Shown here in pieces: positions 1-8,294 of a DNA stretch of 64,000 bases (positions are counted from its first letter, which is position 1; each line of letters opens with the position of its first letter). A program made the position numbers and the translations under genes. The notes beneath the pieces were generated by a model. That model did not search any database. It was not told where the DNA came from and saw only the letters and a list, made by a program, of their open reading frames with translations. Location of the stretch: positions 18,229-82,228 of the forward strand of contig NZ_JALBYU010000027.1 of the NCBI RefSeq assembly GCF_029963765.1, read 5' to 3'. This DNA is from Pseudomonas sp. UYIF39. Its GTDB lineage: Bacteria; Pseudomonadota; Gammaproteobacteria; Pseudomonadales; Pseudomonadaceae.

Positions 1-260
1 CGACCTTGTCGGCGCTGGCTGAAGGCTTTGAAGTGTTTGTGGTTACCGACGCTTCGGGCACCTTCAACGAAACCGTACAACAGGCTGCCTGGGCACGTAT
101 GGCTGCAGCGGGTGCGCAACTGGTGAACTGGTTCTCGGTGGCGTGCGAGCTGCAAGGTGACTGGCGCAACGATATGGAAGGCCTGGCGAACCTGCTGTCG
201 CCGCGCATTCCGAACTACCGTAACCTGATGAACAGCTACTCGGTGCTGACGGCCAAGTAA
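1..260 (+). CDS. Isochorismatase-family hydrolase (C-terminal part, cut by window edge)
   Basis: The reading frame is open from the window edge (first full codon at position 3) to a TAA at 258-260, so this is the C-terminal ~85 residues of a gene that starts outside the window. The visible part has the pattern of the YcaC-like cysteine-hydrolase family: a beta strand ending in VFVVTDASG, then a helix with A-rich W/M residues, then FSVACELQGDWRND, which in this family packs near the dimer interface. The catalytic Asp/Lys/Cys would lie upstream and are not visible. The substrate is unknown. A second family member lies at 2149-2802 but is only distantly similar. The TTG at 6 is an internal codon, not a start. 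Confidence 0.85.
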   Translation, partial: TLSALAEGFEVFVVTDASGTFNETVQQAAWARMAAAGAQLVNWFSVACELQGDWRNDMEGLANLLSPRIPNYRNLMNSYSVLTAK

Positions 261-301
261 GTCCCGCCGCAACGCCGATTTGAATGAATGCCCACCATTG
301 T

Positions 302-943
302 GCGTAATGCTGTTCACTTAAGGTTGGGGTACATATCCGTTTCTACGGTCAGGGCGGCCTAGGGTTCCGCCCTTACGGCGAGTTACTTTGGAAAAGAACC
401 CCAAAGTAACCAAAGGGTTCTTGCCCCTTTCGTTCGGTGCCTCGCCCAGGCTCGGCATGCCCTCGCTCCGGTCCTGCTCCGTGGGCCCGCCGCCATCGGC
501 CATCCATGGCCGGGGGCGGCTAACCCGGCATCCATGCCGGGTTGCCCACTGCGCAGAACCTCCACTCGGCCTCTCGAGGGGCGTACACCGCTAACGCAAA
601 AGCGAGGCGGCCTACCGGCCGACCTGGCTTCAAGTGAACGCATTTCCCTGTAGGAGCTGTCGAGCGAAGCGAGGCTGCGATCTTTTGATCTTGCTGTTGC
701 TTCGGATTTTTGATCTTGATCTGCCCCGTCGGAGCGAGGGCATGACGAGCCTGGGCGAGGCACCGTACGTCAGGGGCAAGAGCGTTTGGTTACTTGGGGT
801 TGGGCGGCATTCCGTATTTCCAAGTGACCCGCCGTAAGGGCGGAACCCTAAGCCGCCGTGACCGCAGCAACGGATAAGTACACGATCAAAACCCCGTCGG
901 CTCTCAAGCCGCCATCCATTTTCTTAAGTGAACAGCATTACGC
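302..943. repeat. 642-bp giant imperfect palindrome, non-autonomous element-like
   Basis: A perfect 21-bp inverted repeat forms the two ends (302-322 and 923-943), and the hexamer CATTGT lies directly outside each end (296-301 and 944-949), as expected of a target duplication. Inside, the two arms continue as a long imperfect inverted repeat: about 340-478 pairs with about 722-863, sharing the blocks GGGTTCCGCCCTTACGGCG, CCAAAGTAACCAAA (with variants) and GCCTCGCCCAGGCTCG. The unpaired centre (about 480-720) carries a Pseudomonas-type REP-like segment at 650-690. No credible protein is encoded. It looks like a foldback or MITE-type element; which transposase moves it is unknown. Confidence 0.75.
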
Positions 944-1075
944 CATTGTGCGGGCATTTTTACGTGTCATTGCTCAATGTGCTCTGCAGCGGGCTGAGGC
1001 CGGCATTGGACTAATAGGGTGCCGAAAAAGGAAAAAACGGCTATAAAGTGTTTGACTGTCAACCAGGCCGCGACA

Positions 1076-1972
1076 ATGAACCCGTTTGAAGATATGCGTA
1101 TTTTTTGTCAGGTCATGGACTCCGGCAGTTTCACCGCAGCGGCCGATCAGTTGGGGCTGTCCAAACAATTCGTCAGCCGGCGCTTGATGCAACTGGAAGA
1201 GCGCCTCGGTGTGCGACTGCTCAATCGTTCGACCCGAAGGCTGGACGTCACGCCCCTGGGGCAGAGTTATTACGAGTCGGCCTTGCGCCTGCTCAGCGAA
1301 GTCGAACAAGTGGAGCAGAGCATCACTGGCCAGACCAGCGAGCCTCGCGGCACCATTCGCTTGAGCGCGCCGCTGTCGTTCGCGGTGGCGCACTTGGGTT
1401 GCCTGCTGCCGGTGTTTTTGCAGCGCTATCGCGACGTCACGGTGGAAGTGGACTTGAGTGATCGTCCGGTGGACTTGCTCAGTGAAGGCTACGACCTGGC
1501 ATTGCGCATCGGTGTGCTGGAAGACTCGACGCTGATCGCCCGACGTCTCGCCTCCATCCATCGGGTGTACTGCGCGAGCCCAGCCTACCTGGCCGAGCGC
1601 GGTACGCCGGTTAACCCCGAAGACTTGCACAGCCATGACTGCCTGCCTTATGGCCACGGTCGTCAGGTGCAATGGCGTTTCGAAGGGCAGGGCAAACCAC
1701 TGACGGTGAACGTCACCGGAAGGATGCGGGTCAACAACGGTGAATTGCTCAAGGACGCGGCCATCGCCGGCATGGGCATTACTTATTTGCCGACTTTCAT
1801 TGTCGGTTCGGCCTTGAAGGACGGGCGGTTGGTGCCGGTGCTGGACAACTTTCGTCCTGAGTCGTTGACGTTATCGGCGGTCTATCCGCAGCATCGTCAG
1901 GGCTCGCGACCGGTGCAGGCGCTGGTTGAATTCTTGCGTGAACGGCTGGATCGGACCGAGGGTGGGCTTTAA
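1076..1972 (+). CDS. LysR-family transcriptional regulator
   Basis: A 298-residue LysR-type regulator. Residues ~1-60 form the winged HTH (FCQVMDSGSFTAAADQLG, LSKQFVSRRLMQLEERLG, LLNRSTRRLDVTPLG), followed by the periplasmic-binding-like effector domain typical of the family. The ATG at 1076 is preferred over an in-frame ATG at 1019 because MNPFEDMRIFCQV aligns with the usual LysR N-terminus and the upstream 19 residues are not family-like. It lies upstream of, and on the same strand as, the isochorismatase/DoxX/MFS genes. The 176-bp gap and co-orientation make it a possible regulator of them (inference). The co-inducer is unknown. Confidence 0.92.
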   Translation: MNPFEDMRIFCQVMDSGSFTAAADQLGLSKQFVSRRLMQLEERLGVRLLNRSTRRLDVTPLGQSYYESALRLLSEVEQVEQSITGQTSEPRGTIRLSAPLSFAVAHLGCLLPVFLQRYRDVTVEVDLSDRPVDLLSEGYDLALRIGVLEDSTLIARRLASIHRVYCASPAYLAERGTPVNPEDLHSHDCLPYGHGRQVQWRFEGQGKPLTVNVTGRMRVNNGELLKDAAIAGMGITYLPTFIVGSALKDGRLVPVLDNFRPESLTLSAVYPQHRQGSRPVQALVEFLRERLDRTEGGL

Positions 1973-2148
1973 ATACAGCGACACCCCGCAGTCGAAGCGC
2001 ACACCTGATGCGGGTAGGTGGTTAGCCTCCCGATGCTTGGAGAAAGAAATTTTCTCAGCATGAATTTTCCAGATTCGCACATCCATACAATCGCTCTGCT
2101 CCAACGAAGCCGAAAATAGCCCCTCTCAAACGAATCTGGAGAAGTGTT

Positions 2149-2802
2149 ATGGCAACCGCGAAAGCAGCACCAGGTAAAGGCCTGATTGATCCAAGCAACC
2201 ACGCTTTGATCTTGATCGACTTTCAGTCACAGATGGCGTTTGCGACTAAATCCATCGACGCCGTCACACTCCGTAATAACGCTGCACTGATCTCGAAAGC
2301 AGCGAAGGAGTTTGGCGTTCCTTCCATTCTTACCACCGTCGCCGAAAAAAGTTTTTCGGGCCCCATGTTTGAGGAAATCACCTCGGTATTCGCCGGTCAG
2401 GAGCTGATTGATCGAACCAGCATGAATACCTGGGAGGACGAGCGTATAGCCGTCGCCGTGAACAAGATCGGTCGCAGCAGAATCGTTCTTGCCGGTCTTT
2501 GGACCTCGGTCTGCATTGTTGGGCCGGCGATCTCGGCTCTTGACCAAGGGTTTGAGGTATACGTCATTTGCGATGCGTGTGGCGACGTTTCAGATGAGGC
2601 TCATGAGCGCGCCATCGAGCGTATGATTCAAGCAGGTGCGCGTCCAATGACCTCGCTTCAATACCTCCTGGAATTGCAGCGTGACTGGGCTCGCGGCGAC
2701 ACCTATAACGAGACGGTAAAAACCTCTATCGCTCACGGTGGTGCTTATGGTCTTGGTTTGATTTATGCCAAAACCATGTTTAACGCATCGGAAGGTCACT
2801 GA
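2149..2802 (+). CDS. Isochorismatase-family cysteine hydrolase
   Basis: A 217-residue alpha/beta hydrolase of the isochorismatase/YcaC superfamily. The LILIDFQSQM strand carries the first catalytic Asp (about residue 25), and WTSVCIVGP (about residue 123) carries the nucleophilic Cys. A Lys in TTVAEKSF near residue 65 lies in the right region for the third catalytic residue. VYVICDACGD follows as in YcaC. GGAGAAG just upstream is a good ribosome-binding site. Family members hydrolyse C-N or ether bonds of small amides, and the substrate here cannot be read from sequence. DoxX and MFS genes follow closely on the same strand, suggesting one transcription unit for handling a small, possibly toxic compound. 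Confidence 0.9.
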   Translation: MATAKAAPGKGLIDPSNHALILIDFQSQMAFATKSIDAVTLRNNAALISKAAKEFGVPSILTTVAEKSFSGPMFEEITSVFAGQELIDRTSMNTWEDERIAVAVNKIGRSRIVLAGLWTSVCIVGPAISALDQGFEVYVICDACGDVSDEAHERAIERMIQAGARPMTSLQYLLELQRDWARGDTYNETVKTSIAHGGAYGLGLIYAKTMFNASEGH

Positions 2803-2865
2803 TCTGTATTGCGCCTCTTCCCTGATGGGGGATGAGGCGCACTCCTTGAGAGGAAGCAAGGGAGC

Positions 2866-3294
2866 ATGTCTACATCTCATGTAAATACGACGACTGCAGC
2901 GGATGTGGCGCTGTGTTGGCTACGAATCACAGGTGTACTGATGCTGTTGCTGGTGCACGGATTGCCTAAGCTTTTCAATTTTGAGCACGAACTGGCGTTG
3001 ATCGAAGACCCGTTTGGCATGGGGGCGCGGTTGACCTTGTCTCTGGCAATTTTCTCGGAAGTGTTGTGTCCGGTATTCATCGCATTGGGACTTCTGACGC
3101 GCCTTGCGACACTGCCTGTTCTATTTTTATTGGTCGTATCGGTTATCTGGGTTCATCCCGAGTGGAGCCTGGCCGAGGGCCAGTTCGCCTGGCTGCTGCT
3201 GATCATCTTCTCGACGATTCTAGTCGCAGGATCTGGAAGATTGGCATTGGGTACGAGTCTGTCGCATCGCTGGCCACTCTTGAGCAAACTGTAG
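2866..3294 (+). CDS. DoxX-family integral membrane protein
   Basis: A 142-residue protein with four predicted membrane segments and the DoxX signature in the first: LRITGVLMLLLVHGLPKL. The later ones are hydrophobic blocks around residues 45-65 (LTLSLAIFSEVLCPVFIALG), 75-92 and 100-125. Members are inner-membrane proteins linked to redox or thiosulfate chemistry and often sit beside hydrolases or quinone-modifying enzymes. A ribosome-binding site (AAGGGAGC) precedes the ATG. Only 7 bp separate it from the MFS gene downstream, so the two are almost certainly cotranscribed. The precise function is unknown. Confidence 0.88.
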   Translation: MSTSHVNTTTAADVALCWLRITGVLMLLLVHGLPKLFNFEHELALIEDPFGMGARLTLSLAIFSEVLCPVFIALGLLTRLATLPVLFLLVVSVIWVHPEWSLAEGQFAWLLLIIFSTILVAGSGRLALGTSLSHRWPLLSKL

Positions 3295-3301
3295 GGAGAG
3301 A

Positions 3302-4900
3302 ATGGTGAGTACGATGACTAATGAGCAGCTATCGACAACTTCGGCTTGGCAACCGCTTCGTCATGGATTGTTTCGCAGTCTGTGGCTCGCCAGCATTGCA
3401 TCCAGCATAGGGACGTGGATGCATGAAGTGGGTGCTGGCTGGCTGATGACCTCCTTGTCGGCCAGTCCTTTTATGGTGTCTCTGGTACAAGTAGCAGGCG
3501 CCGCTCCTATGTTTCTTCTGGCGCTACCCGCTGGCGCGCTGGCCGACATCATCGACAAACGACGTTACCTGTTGGCTGTCCAGGCAGGGATGGCCGTCAT
3601 TGCACTTGCGCTCGCCTTGATCACCTTTGCGGACCTGATGAGCGCGACACTTTTACTCCTGTTTACGCTGGCCATGGGGATTGGAACAGCGCTGACCATG
3701 CCTGCATGGTCAGCGTTGACACCTGAGTTGGTTCCAGCGAGTGATCTGCCCGCCGCGATATCGCTTAGCAGCGTGGGGGTCAACGTTGCCCGAGCACTCG
3801 GACCGGCCATCGCTGGCATCATTATCAGCTTGGTAGGGCCATGGGCGACATTTGCCGTCAACGCCCTGTCTTTCTTTGGTGTTATTGCTGTGCTCGCCTT
3901 GTGGCACCGTACGCCGCAACAGACCGTATTGCCGGCAGAACGCCTGTTTGGCGCTATACGTGTGGGTTGGCGCTATGCCCGTAGTTCGCGCGAACTGCAG
4001 CGAGTGTTGGTGCGCGCCCTCGCTTTCTTTCTGGGCGCAAGCGCCGGTATGTCGTTGCTTCCACTGATTGTGCGAAGTGAGCTGAAGGGCAGTGCTGAGC
4101 AATTTGGGATCTTGCTCGGTTGCGTCGGGATCGGGGCGGTCGCGGGTGCAATGTTTCTGCCCGGAATTCGTCGTCATATTGCTGTCAATCTGTTGGTGGC
4201 ATCGGCCAGCCTTATCTATGCGGCAGTATTGCTGGCTTTGGCATGGGTTCAAGATTTCTATCTGCTTATCCCTGTGATGCTCATCAGTGGTGCTGCCTGG
4301 ATCGCGGTTTTGTCCAGCCTTCAGGTGTCTGCGCAAACATCGGTACCTGCGTGGGTAAGGGCCAGGGCGTTGGCTGTCTACATTCTGACTTTCTTTGGCA
4401 GCATGGCCATAGGGGGTGTGGTGTGGGGGCTGATCGCCAGCTGGCTTTCGATCTCGATATCGCTGAGTTTTGCCGCGGTAATCATGGTGGTGGGAGTAGC
4501 GGTGGGCTGGTGGGTCAAACTGCCCGCGCTGAACGCAGAAGACCTGGCCCCTTCGCTGCATTGGCCTCAACCGTTGACTAGTGTCGACGTTGATGGCGAA
4601 CGTGGGCCAGTCATGATTACGGTCGAGTATGAGATAGACACGGCGGATGCCGATGCCTTCAAAGTGGCCATGGAAGAAGTGCGCAGAATGCGGCGCCGCA
4701 ATGGTTCTTTTTCCTGGCAATTGATGCAGGACACCGAAAATCCGCAACTGTGGATAGAGCTGTTTTTTGACGAGTCCTGGCACGATCATCTACGCCATCA
4801 CAGTAGAGTCACTCTCGCAGAGTTGAAAATCGAATCAGCCGCTCGGCGCTTTCATATCGCTGGAAAGCCTGTACGTATTCGGCACCTGCTCAAAGGCTGA
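3302..4900 (+). CDS. MFS transporter (MFS_3 type) with C-terminal soluble domain
   Basis: A 532-residue protein. Residues ~15-410 are a 12-helix major-facilitator exporter of the enterobactin-exporter/'transmembrane secretion effector' type (LWLASIASSIGTWMHEVGAG, ALPAGALADIIDKRRYL with the loop-2/3 motif, PAWSALTPELVPASDLPAAI). Residues ~435-532 are a hydrophilic domain (MITVEYEIDTADADAF, then WIELFFDESWHDHLRHHSRV) that resembles dimeric alpha-beta barrel (antibiotic-monooxygenase-like) folds. That tail is conserved in a subset of MFS_3 proteins, and its job is unclear. It is the last gene of the LysR/isochorismatase/DoxX cluster. The neighbouring acoR is convergent and begins 66 bp away. Confidence 0.88.
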   Translation: MVSTMTNEQLSTTSAWQPLRHGLFRSLWLASIASSIGTWMHEVGAGWLMTSLSASPFMVSLVQVAGAAPMFLLALPAGALADIIDKRRYLLAVQAGMAVIALALALITFADLMSATLLLLFTLAMGIGTALTMPAWSALTPELVPASDLPAAISLSSVGVNVARALGPAIAGIIISLVGPWATFAVNALSFFGVIAVLALWHRTPQQTVLPAERLFGAIRVGWRYARSSRELQRVLVRALAFFLGASAGMSLLPLIVRSELKGSAEQFGILLGCVGIGAVAGAMFLPGIRRHIAVNLLVASASLIYAAVLLALAWVQDFYLLIPVMLISGAAWIAVLSSLQVSAQTSVPAWVRARALAVYILTFFGSMAIGGVVWGLIASWLSISISLSFAAVIMVVGVAVGWWVKLPALNAEDLAPSLHWPQPLTSVDVDGERGPVMITVEYEIDTADADAFKVAMEEVRRMRRRNGSFSWQLMQDTENPQLWIELFFDESWHDHLRHHSRVTLAELKIESAARRFHIAGKPVRIRHLLKG

Positions 4901-4966
4901 CGGGTTGGCCTCGCTCAGATGCAATAGCTACTCGATAACCGCAAAGCTCCGTCGAAGAGGGGGCGT

Positions 4967-6877
4967 TTACACCTGGCTTCTGCCCGGCATGTCGATGCCG
5001 TGCTGATGCACCCGCCGATACAGGGTTGCCCGGGAGATGCCCAAAGCCTTGGCGGCGGCGGTGGGTTTCCAGCGGTGACGCACCAAGGCATCGAGCAATG
5101 CCTGGCGTTCCGGGCTCGTGATGCAATCAATGGTGTCGCCGGAGTTTGGGCCATCCAGTCGGTGACCTTGCAGTTGCTCGGGCAAATGGCTGACCTGAAT
5201 CAGGTTGGAATCGCACACCGCACAGGCATAACGCAGCACGTGCCGTAACTGGCGAACGTTACCTGGCCAGCGGTAGCCAAGCAGGCATTCCAGCGCCGCC
5301 CCTCCCAGTTGCATAGGTTCTGCGCAAAGCGTCGATTCCTCATCGAGAATCCGGTTGATCAGCGCCAGTCGGTCACTGCGTTCGCGCAGCGGCGGCAACT
5401 GGAAGCGCGCTCCACTCAAACGAAAGTACAAGTCTTCTCGAAACTCGCCCGTGGCGACCAGTCTTTCCAGATCGCGGTGGCTCGCGCAGACGACCTGAAG
5501 GTCGATCGCTTTACGCCGTGAAGCTCCCAAAGGCGCCACTTCACCCTCGGCCAGAACCCGCAGCAGTCGGGTTTGCAAGGGCAGGGGCATGTCGCCGATT
5601 TCATCGAGAAACAGGGTGCCGCCATCGGCCTGTTCCAGCAGACCTTGCATGCCCTTGCTCGAGGCACCAGTGAAGGCGCCGGCGACATAGCCAAATAATT
5701 CGCTTTCGATCAGGTTCTCGGGGATCGCCGCGCAGTTCACCGCAACGAACGGCCGCTCGCGGCGCTGGCTGGCCTGGTGCAGTTGACGGGCGAAGACTTC
5801 CTTGCCGGAGCCGGTTTCGCCCTGGATCAGTACTGGCAGGTTGCGGTCTTTAACCCGCACTGCAAGGCGCAGGCTTTCTTCCAGTCGCGGATCAAGTTCG
5901 GCGGATGTCAGTGCCAGTCGCGAAGCGTTGCGCTTCACCCGCCGTGGCGCGCTCAGGCGACCATGCAATTCCGTGTGGCCACCCTGGCTGTGCAACAGGC
6001 ATAGCGACTCGTCACTGGCCCGATGCAGCAACTGCTGATCGAACACCTGGCCGATGTGTTCCGGCAGTTGGCCAAAGCTTTGCAGCAGCAACTGCCGCGC
6101 CGCCGGGTTCAGCGCCTGCAAACGGCCGTCATCATCCCAGGCGAGCAAGTAATCGGGTTGGCTGTCGACGTAGCCCGGGCTGCTGTGGGCTCGTAGCACC
6201 CAGTAACCCTGGGCGCTGCTCATGAAAAATGCCTGTTCGATTTCACGCGCGCTCTGCACCACCATCTGCCGGATCAGGTGTTGGGAGCGGCGGTCGTCGG
6301 GTGAGCGCACCGCCGACACATCGAGTACCCCGAGCAGTTCGCCCTTGGGGTCGAAGACCGGCGCCGCTGAGCAGGTGAGGCCGATAAACGCGGCGCGAAA
6401 GTGATCGCGTTTGTGCACTGTGACCGGCGTTCGCGCGGTCAGTACCGCCGCCACGCCACAAGTACCTTCCTCACCTTCCGACCAGCAAGTGCCCAGGTAA
6501 AGACCGGCCTTGCGGCAGTCATTGCGGATGGAGGTTTCGACGCGGTAGTCGATGGTCTGGCCCTGAGCATCGGTCAGCAGGACGCAGTAGTCGGCATCGC
6601 GGACCCGACCGTGGAGGCGGGCGACTTCTTCGCTGGCAATGCGCAGGAACAACTCGGAGCGCTCGCGGCATTCCTGCAGCACGTTCTGCGAGAGGATCCG
6701 TGGCCCTTGTAGTGAGCCGGGATCCAGGTGGTGTTGCTCCATGGAGCGGCGCCAGGAGTCGAGAATCAAGTCCGACACAGGCAACTGCGGCAGGTGCCCG
6801 GCATTCTTCAAAACACGGCTGACGCAATCCACATGCGCCTTTGAATGTGCGGAAAGCATTAAGGCCTCCGGTTCCAT
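4967..6877 (-). CDS. acoR: Sigma-54-dependent activator of acetoin catabolism, AcoR-type
   Basis: A 636-residue enhancer-binding protein. Residues ~70-220 are a GAF-like sensor. The AAA+ domain has Walker A GETGSGKE (~353-360), the sigma-54 contact loop GAFTGA (~400-405) and Walker B GGTLFLDEIGD (~420-430). The C-terminus is a Fis-type HTH (TAAAKALGISRATLYRRV). The overall arrangement matches AcoR proteins, which bind acetoin or a derivative and switch on aco genes with sigma-54 RNA polymerase. It is transcribed away from acoXABC, and the 325-bp gap contains two dyads and a -24/-12 promoter. The ATG at 6877 leaves a normal N-terminus; a downstream ATG (MLSAH, residue 7) is an alternative. Confidence 0.93.
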   Translation of the reverse strand: MEPEALMLSAHSKAHVDCVSRVLKNAGHLPQLPVSDLILDSWRRSMEQHHLDPGSLQGPRILSQNVLQECRERSELFLRIASEEVARLHGRVRDADYCVLLTDAQGQTIDYRVETSIRNDCRKAGLYLGTCWSEGEEGTCGVAAVLTARTPVTVHKRDHFRAAFIGLTCSAAPVFDPKGELLGVLDVSAVRSPDDRRSQHLIRQMVVQSAREIEQAFFMSSAQGYWVLRAHSSPGYVDSQPDYLLAWDDDGRLQALNPAARQLLLQSFGQLPEHIGQVFDQQLLHRASDESLCLLHSQGGHTELHGRLSAPRRVKRNASRLALTSAELDPRLEESLRLAVRVKDRNLPVLIQGETGSGKEVFARQLHQASQRRERPFVAVNCAAIPENLIESELFGYVAGAFTGASSKGMQGLLEQADGGTLFLDEIGDMPLPLQTRLLRVLAEGEVAPLGASRRKAIDLQVVCASHRDLERLVATGEFREDLYFRLSGARFQLPPLRERSDRLALINRILDEESTLCAEPMQLGGAALECLLGYRWPGNVRQLRHVLRYACAVCDSNLIQVSHLPEQLQGHRLDGPNSGDTIDCITSPERQALLDALVRHRWKPTAAAKALGISRATLYRRVHQHGIDMPGRSQV

Positions 6878-6951
6878 CTTCTTTTAGTTGTGCGGCTATT
6901 AAGCGCCGTTCATTGGCCGCAGACAAGCGTCGGGTCAACCGGGACTGGCGG

Positions 6952-6968
6952 TGAGACGCAACGTCTCA
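6952..6968. promoter_or_regulatory. Candidate AcoR binding dyad 1
   Basis: A perfect inverted repeat TGAGACG-N3-CGTCTCA lies ~120-140 bp upstream of the -24/-12 promoter of acoX. That is a usual distance for an enhancer-binding protein, and it lies close to the acoR start. A second, half-conserved copy lies at 6995-7011. Assignment to AcoR is an inference from position and symmetry. Confidence 0.6.
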
Positions 6969-6994
6969 CGGTCTCGCCGCCACCTCGTGCAGCC

Positions 6995-7011
6995 TGACAT
7001 GACGCGTCTCA
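6995..7011. promoter_or_regulatory. Candidate AcoR binding dyad 2 (one perfect half-site)
   Basis: TGACATG-N3-CGTCTCA has the same spacing as the perfect dyad at 6952-6968. The right half is identical and the left half is degenerate. The centre-to-centre distance is 43 bp, about four helical turns, which places both sites on the same face of the DNA, as expected for cooperative enhancer binding. Confidence 0.5.
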
Positions 7012-7089
7012 TTCGGGCTTGATTCCGACCACCCTTGGGCTTCCAGCGGGCCGCTCTACGACGGGGTTATGCAGGTTTTTTTGCGGATC

Positions 7090-7104
7090 TGGCACCGGCC
7101 TTGC
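7090..7104 (+). promoter_or_regulatory. Sigma-54 (-24/-12) promoter for acoXABC-bdhA
   Basis: TGGCAC-N5-TTGC matches the RpoN consensus (TGGCACG-N4-TTGCW) almost perfectly, with GG at 7091-7092 and GC at 7103-7104 in the required 10-bp register. Transcription should start near 7116, about 87 bp before acoX. It fits the divergent sigma-54 activator AcoR. Confidence 0.85.
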
Positions 7105-7202
7105 TCTAGCTCTGGCAACCAGCCCGACTGGCAACCCAATAATAAAAAGAGGTGCCCGATGTCCTGCCTAGATCCTTTCCCTGTTCTGCCCGTGGTGGCG
7201 TC

Positions 7203-8261
7203 ATGAGTCGTGCGCAGCTGACCGTCGGCATCATCGCCAACCCGGCTTCCGGTCGGGACGTGCGGCGCCTGACCGCTAACGCCGGGCTGTTTTCCAGCAC
7301 CGACAAGGTCTCGGTGATCCAGCGCTTGCTGGCTGCCTTTGGCGCCACGGGCCTCGAACGGGTACTGATGCCCACCGACATGACCGGCATCGCCGCCGCC
7401 GTGCTGAAAAACAGCCACGGTCGCCAGGCTCGCAGCAGTCACTGGCCGGCCCTTGAGTTCCTCGACCTGACCCTGCGCCAAAGCGTCGAGGATACCCGTC
7501 ACGCGGCACGCTGGATGGCCGAACGCGGCGTTGCCCTGATCGCCGTGCTGGGCGGCGACGGTACTCACAAGGCGGTGGCCTCCGAAGTCGGCGACATTCC
7601 GCTGCTGACACTGTCCACCGGCACCAACAACGCCTTTCCGGAACTTCGTGAAGCCACCAGCGCCGGGTTGGCCGGCGGGCTGTTTGTCAGTGGGCGGATC
7701 CCGCCCGAGATCGCCTTGCGACGCAACAAGCGCTTGCTGGTGCGCGAGCCGAGCCGTGGCCTGTGCGAGATGGCGCTGGTGGACGTGGCGGTGTCCTCGC
7801 TGCCCTTCGTCGGCGCACGGGCCATCAGCCGCGGGGCCGATCTGGCCGAGGTGTTTGTGACCTTCGCCGAACCTCAGTCCATTGGCATCTCGGCTCTTTG
7901 CGGCTTGTGGTTTCCCGTATCGCGTCAGGCTCCGGGCGGGGCCTGGATGCGCCTCGATGCGCAATCTCCCGAAGCGCTGCTGGTGCCTCTGGCTCCCGGC
8001 CTGCTGCAAGGCTGCGGCGTGCTCGCTGCCGGAAGCCTTGAACCCGGCGTCGCCCATGGACTGTGCCTGGCCAGCGGCACCCTGGCTCTGGATGGCGAGC
8101 GCGAGATCGAATTCAACGCCCATGACCGGCCCACGGTCACCCTCGATGCCGGCGGTCCGCTGAGCATCGACGTCAATGCGACCCTGGCCTATGCCGCGCA
8201 ACAGCGACTTCTGGCCATCGGCCCTGAACACCCGCAACACCCTTTGAACCTTGCACCTTGA
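7203..8261 (+). CDS. acoX: AcoX, acetoin-cluster ATP-NAD kinase-like protein
   Basis: A 352-residue member of the AcoX branch of the NAD-kinase/diacylglycerol-kinase fold. It begins QLTVGIIANPASGRDVR and carries the GGDGTHK nucleotide motif (around residue 118) and the LSTGTNN block. The exact biochemical role in acetoin breakdown has not been settled for the family. The ATG at 7203 is chosen because TVGIIANPASG follows immediately, as in homologs; an ATG at 7152 would add 17 unrelated residues. It is the first gene of the sigma-54 operon, followed 33 bp later by acoA. Confidence 0.9.
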   Translation: MSRAQLTVGIIANPASGRDVRRLTANAGLFSSTDKVSVIQRLLAAFGATGLERVLMPTDMTGIAAAVLKNSHGRQARSSHWPALEFLDLTLRQSVEDTRHAARWMAERGVALIAVLGGDGTHKAVASEVGDIPLLTLSTGTNNAFPELREATSAGLAGGLFVSGRIPPEIALRRNKRLLVREPSRGLCEMALVDVAVSSLPFVGARAISRGADLAEVFVTFAEPQSIGISALCGLWFPVSRQAPGGAWMRLDAQSPEALLVPLAPGLLQGCGVLAAGSLEPGVAHGLCLASGTLALDGEREIEFNAHDRPTVTLDAGGPLSIDVNATLAYAAQQRLLAIGPEHPQHPLNLAP

Positions 8262-8294
8262 AACTTGAGCCTCAAGACACCCTGGAGAATAAAA

